This document shows positions 62,004 to 64,000 of a DNA stretch of 64,000 bases, in pieces. Made by a program: the position numbers and the translations under genes. The stretch comes from Prorocentrum cordatum (lineage: Eukaryota; Sar; Dinophyceae; Prorocentrales; Prorocentraceae), in contig CAUYUJ010015757.1 of NCBI GenBank assembly GCA_963575745.1, positions 10,001 through 74,000 on the forward strand, given 5' to 3'. Numbering within the stretch: the stretch's first letter is position 1; each line of letters begins with the position of its first letter. The notes beneath the pieces are model-generated. The model did no database searches. It was given only the letters and a program-made list of their open reading frames with translations, and had not been told where the DNA came from.

Positions 62004-62600
62004 CCAGAGTAAACCCAAGAGGCACCGACGATGTTGGAATAAGCCCTCCCTCCAAGCCCCCTCCTTCACAGGCCCCTGCAACGGTTCATGTTTGCTGAGG
62101 GAACTGCCCCGTTGGAAGACAACTGCGTTAAAGACCCTGCAGCATGCCAAAACATTGTTCTCGGGATTCCAACGCCGCGGCTAAACCTGACTGTTGCGTA
62201 TTGACGATCCTGAATCGCACCAAAACGCCATTCCTGGGACTAGAACGCCGCGAATCAACATAACTTGTGCACCCCCTAAGCCTGATTCCTTCCGAAAGAC
62301 AACTTCTGGTACGTTGATCATGGGAATCCGTGAAACTCTTGCAAATGTTTAACACGAATGCGCGCGGCGCTGAGGCGAGAGCCACATGTTGAAAAGTTAC
62401 AGCCCTGAATCCGTGAAACTATTGCAAATGTTTAAAACGAATGTGCGCGGCGCTAAGGCGAGAGCCACAGTCTGAAAACGACCCGACCTCCATCTGTGAA
62501 ACTGTTGCCATCGTTTTAGTTTCAGAGCCATAAGCTGTGAGGAAGTCTCAGGCGAAGCGCCCGGCCCGCCCTGAACACTGGCTTCGGGGTGCGACAGGGA
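61995..62600 (-). repeat. Inverted, shortened copy of the 16.9-17.9 kb locus
   Basis: TCCAAGCCCCCTCCTTCACA, CTGCAACGGTTCATG, two units of CGGCGCTAAGGCGAGAGCCA with TCCGTGAAACT, and GGCGAAGCGCCCGGCCCGCC then GCTTCGGGGTGCGACAG. The order is the mirror image of 16888-17895. Confidence 0.8.
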
Positions 62601-62627
62601 GAAGATATTCAGCAGAAGGAGAAGGAA

Positions 62628-62926
62628 TGGAGGAGGAGGAGGAGGAGGAGGAGGACGAGGAGGAGGAGGAGGCGGAGGAAGAGGAGGAGGAGAAGGAGGA
62701 GGAGGAGGAAGGAGGAGGAGGAGGAGGAGGAGGGGGGGGGGAAGGGGGGGAGGAGGAGGAGGAGGAGGAGGAGGGAGGAGGAGGAGGAGGAGGAGGAGGA
62801 GGAGGAGGAGGAGAGATAACGCAACAGGCCCCGTCTCACGTTTGCCGCACGTCCAAAAGGAGGAGGAGGAGGAGACGGAGGAGGAGGAGGAGGAGGAGGA
62901 GGAGGAGGAGGTGGAGGAAGAGAAGC
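62628..62926 (+). repeat. (GGA)n microsatellite in two blocks
   Basis: 62628-62815 and 62860-62926, separated by a short mixed stretch. Confidence 0.97.
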
Positions 62927-63095
62927 CGAACGAAAACCGGAGTCGTGCGCGCTGCGCTGGGCAGCCCGCCCGCCCGTGCCCAGCAGGGCTCTTGGCGCGG
63001 ACGCCGTGGCCTCAAGAATGGGCTTTGTGTGTGCGCGGGCTCCCGTGATGACCACCATTCGGCAAGAACGCTGCTGCCGATCTCGTTCTTGTTAG

Positions 63096-63243
63096 GGGGC
63101 CACATGCGAACCCTACCCCTACCCCCCACGATTTCTGAGGGGGAGGGCGGGGTTCACTTCGTTCGGGAGCTCTCGAGCGAAGTGAACCCCACCCTCCCCC
63201 TCAGAAATCGTGGGGGGTAGGGGTAGGATTCGCATGTGGTCCC
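63096..63243. other. 148-bp near-perfect palindrome
   Basis: Arms of 74 bases centre on GAGCTC (63167-63172) with no spacer and about five mismatches. Left arm landmarks CCACATGCGAA, CCTACCCCTACCCCCCACGA and TTTCTGAGGGGGAGGG are each mirrored on the right. It can form a long hairpin or cruciform. Confidence 0.95.
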
Positions 63244-63375
63244 TTACTTGTGGCCGGGCCCCGAGCGGCGAGAGCATCTGTGGATACGAATGCCAGCAGT
63301 CGTCGCCTGCCCCTCTCGCGCGCTGGGTCGCACCTGCTTCCTCGAAGCTGCGCTCGACGGCGGCGGAATTCGCAG

Positions 63376-63598
63376 AGGAGAAGGAGGAGGAGCAGGCGGA
63401 GAAGGAGGAACATGAGAAGGAGCAGGAGGAGGAGGAGGAGGAGGAGGAGGAGGAGGAGGAGGAGGAGCAGGAGGAGCAGGAGGAGCAGGAGGAGGAGCAG
63501 CAAGAGGAGCAGGAGGAGCAGGAGGAGGAGGCGGAGCAGGATGAGGAGGAGGAGCAGGAGGGAGAGGAGGAGCAGGAGGAGGAGGAGCAGGAGGAATG
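63376..63598 (+). repeat. (GGA/GCA)n microsatellite
   Basis: GGAGGAGCAGGAGGAGCAGG steps. Confidence 0.95.
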
Positions 63599-63744
63599 AA
63601 TACAGAGGAGGAGGAGCATCAAAAAGACTGCGCCCGCTCTTGCTTTTCCAGCCAGAGAGGCGGTCGAGATCAGGGCACGGACCTCGCGAAGACATCCGAC
63701 GGCTCCACGAACACCCCCCGCCGCGCCTAGGGACGCATGCGGAA

Positions 63745-63920
63745 GGGGCCCGGCTTCGCGGGGGGGGAGGAGCACCGAACTGGAATCGGCGACACGTCGC
63801 CGACAGCTCGGCGATGGGCCCCCGAGAAGCGACACCGCGCGCGCTCCTGGGCGGGATGGGCCAGCAGGCCCCCGTCGGCGATCCAGGAGCGACTGCCTAC
63901 CAGACCACCCCAACCCACCC
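63745..63920 (+). mobile_element. Family B element, copy 7
   Basis: GGAATCGGCGACACGTCGCC, GACAGCTCGGCGATGGGCCC, GGGCGGGATGGGCCAGCAGG and TCGGCGATCCAGGAGCGAC. The outer ends are degraded. Confidence 0.55.
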
Positions 63921-64000
63921 CGAAGACCCCCGAATTTCGGGTTGGCGGGGGTACGGGTTCCGCACGTGCTTTTTCCACGTTCCCCGACGCCCCGCCCCCC

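Overview
The window looks like nuclear DNA of a GC-rich dinoflagellate. The evidence is the very low gene density, the dominance of triplet microsatellites and higher-order satellites, decayed reverse transcriptase and RNase H fragments, gene pieces broken by frame changes, and short inverted-repeat insertions that behave like introners. The genus (for example Prorocentrum or Polarella) is only a guess. I see no operons, rRNA, tRNA or CRISPR. A run of 100 Ns at 41525-41624 marks an assembly gap.

Layout. 0-6.3 kb is GC-rich, non-satellite DNA with a decayed reverse transcriptase on the minus strand (about 2.4-3.3 kb) and weak exon-like frames. 6.3-20 kb is tandem arrays, microsatellites and scattered foldback (MITE-like) elements. 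20.8-30.1 kb is a satellite district: a 73-bp array, a 42-bp array, a large AAGATGGCC/AAGAGGCC array interrupted by a 1.35-kb insertion, a CCAATCCATCTTATC higher-order array, and an AT-bounded block of the AAGAGGCC family in the opposite orientation. 30-41 kb alternates foldback elements with GGA/TCC, GAC/GTC and CCG arrays. 41.6-46 kb holds one hypothetical gene with two frame breaks and a decayed RNase H domain. 46-53 kb holds a GT-AG introner-like element, a GCTTGGCATT minisatellite and a broken membrane-protein gene. 53.9-54.9 kb is the clearest protein-coding locus: a chimeric HSP70 gene fragment with two tandem copies of the C-terminal lid, split by a 171-bp inverted-repeat element with TA target duplication and preceded by a second element with the same termini. 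55-64 kb holds more arrays, a possible ubiquitin-like gene, an inverted partner of the 17-kb locus, and a 148-bp near-perfect palindrome.

The most notable system is a population of small non-autonomous inverted-repeat elements in several families. At least three families have readable target-site duplications. Two sit where excision as an intron would rejoin, or could plausibly rejoin, exons: the HSP70 element (TA duplication, CAGGG...CACTG ends) and the 46.4-kb element (CAG duplication, GTGAGCG...CGCTCAC ends, giving a ready-made GT...AG intron). A third family with the same CAGGG...CACTG ends has an empty site visible in paralogous repeats in this window. Protein functions are inferred from motifs read by eye; no search was run.
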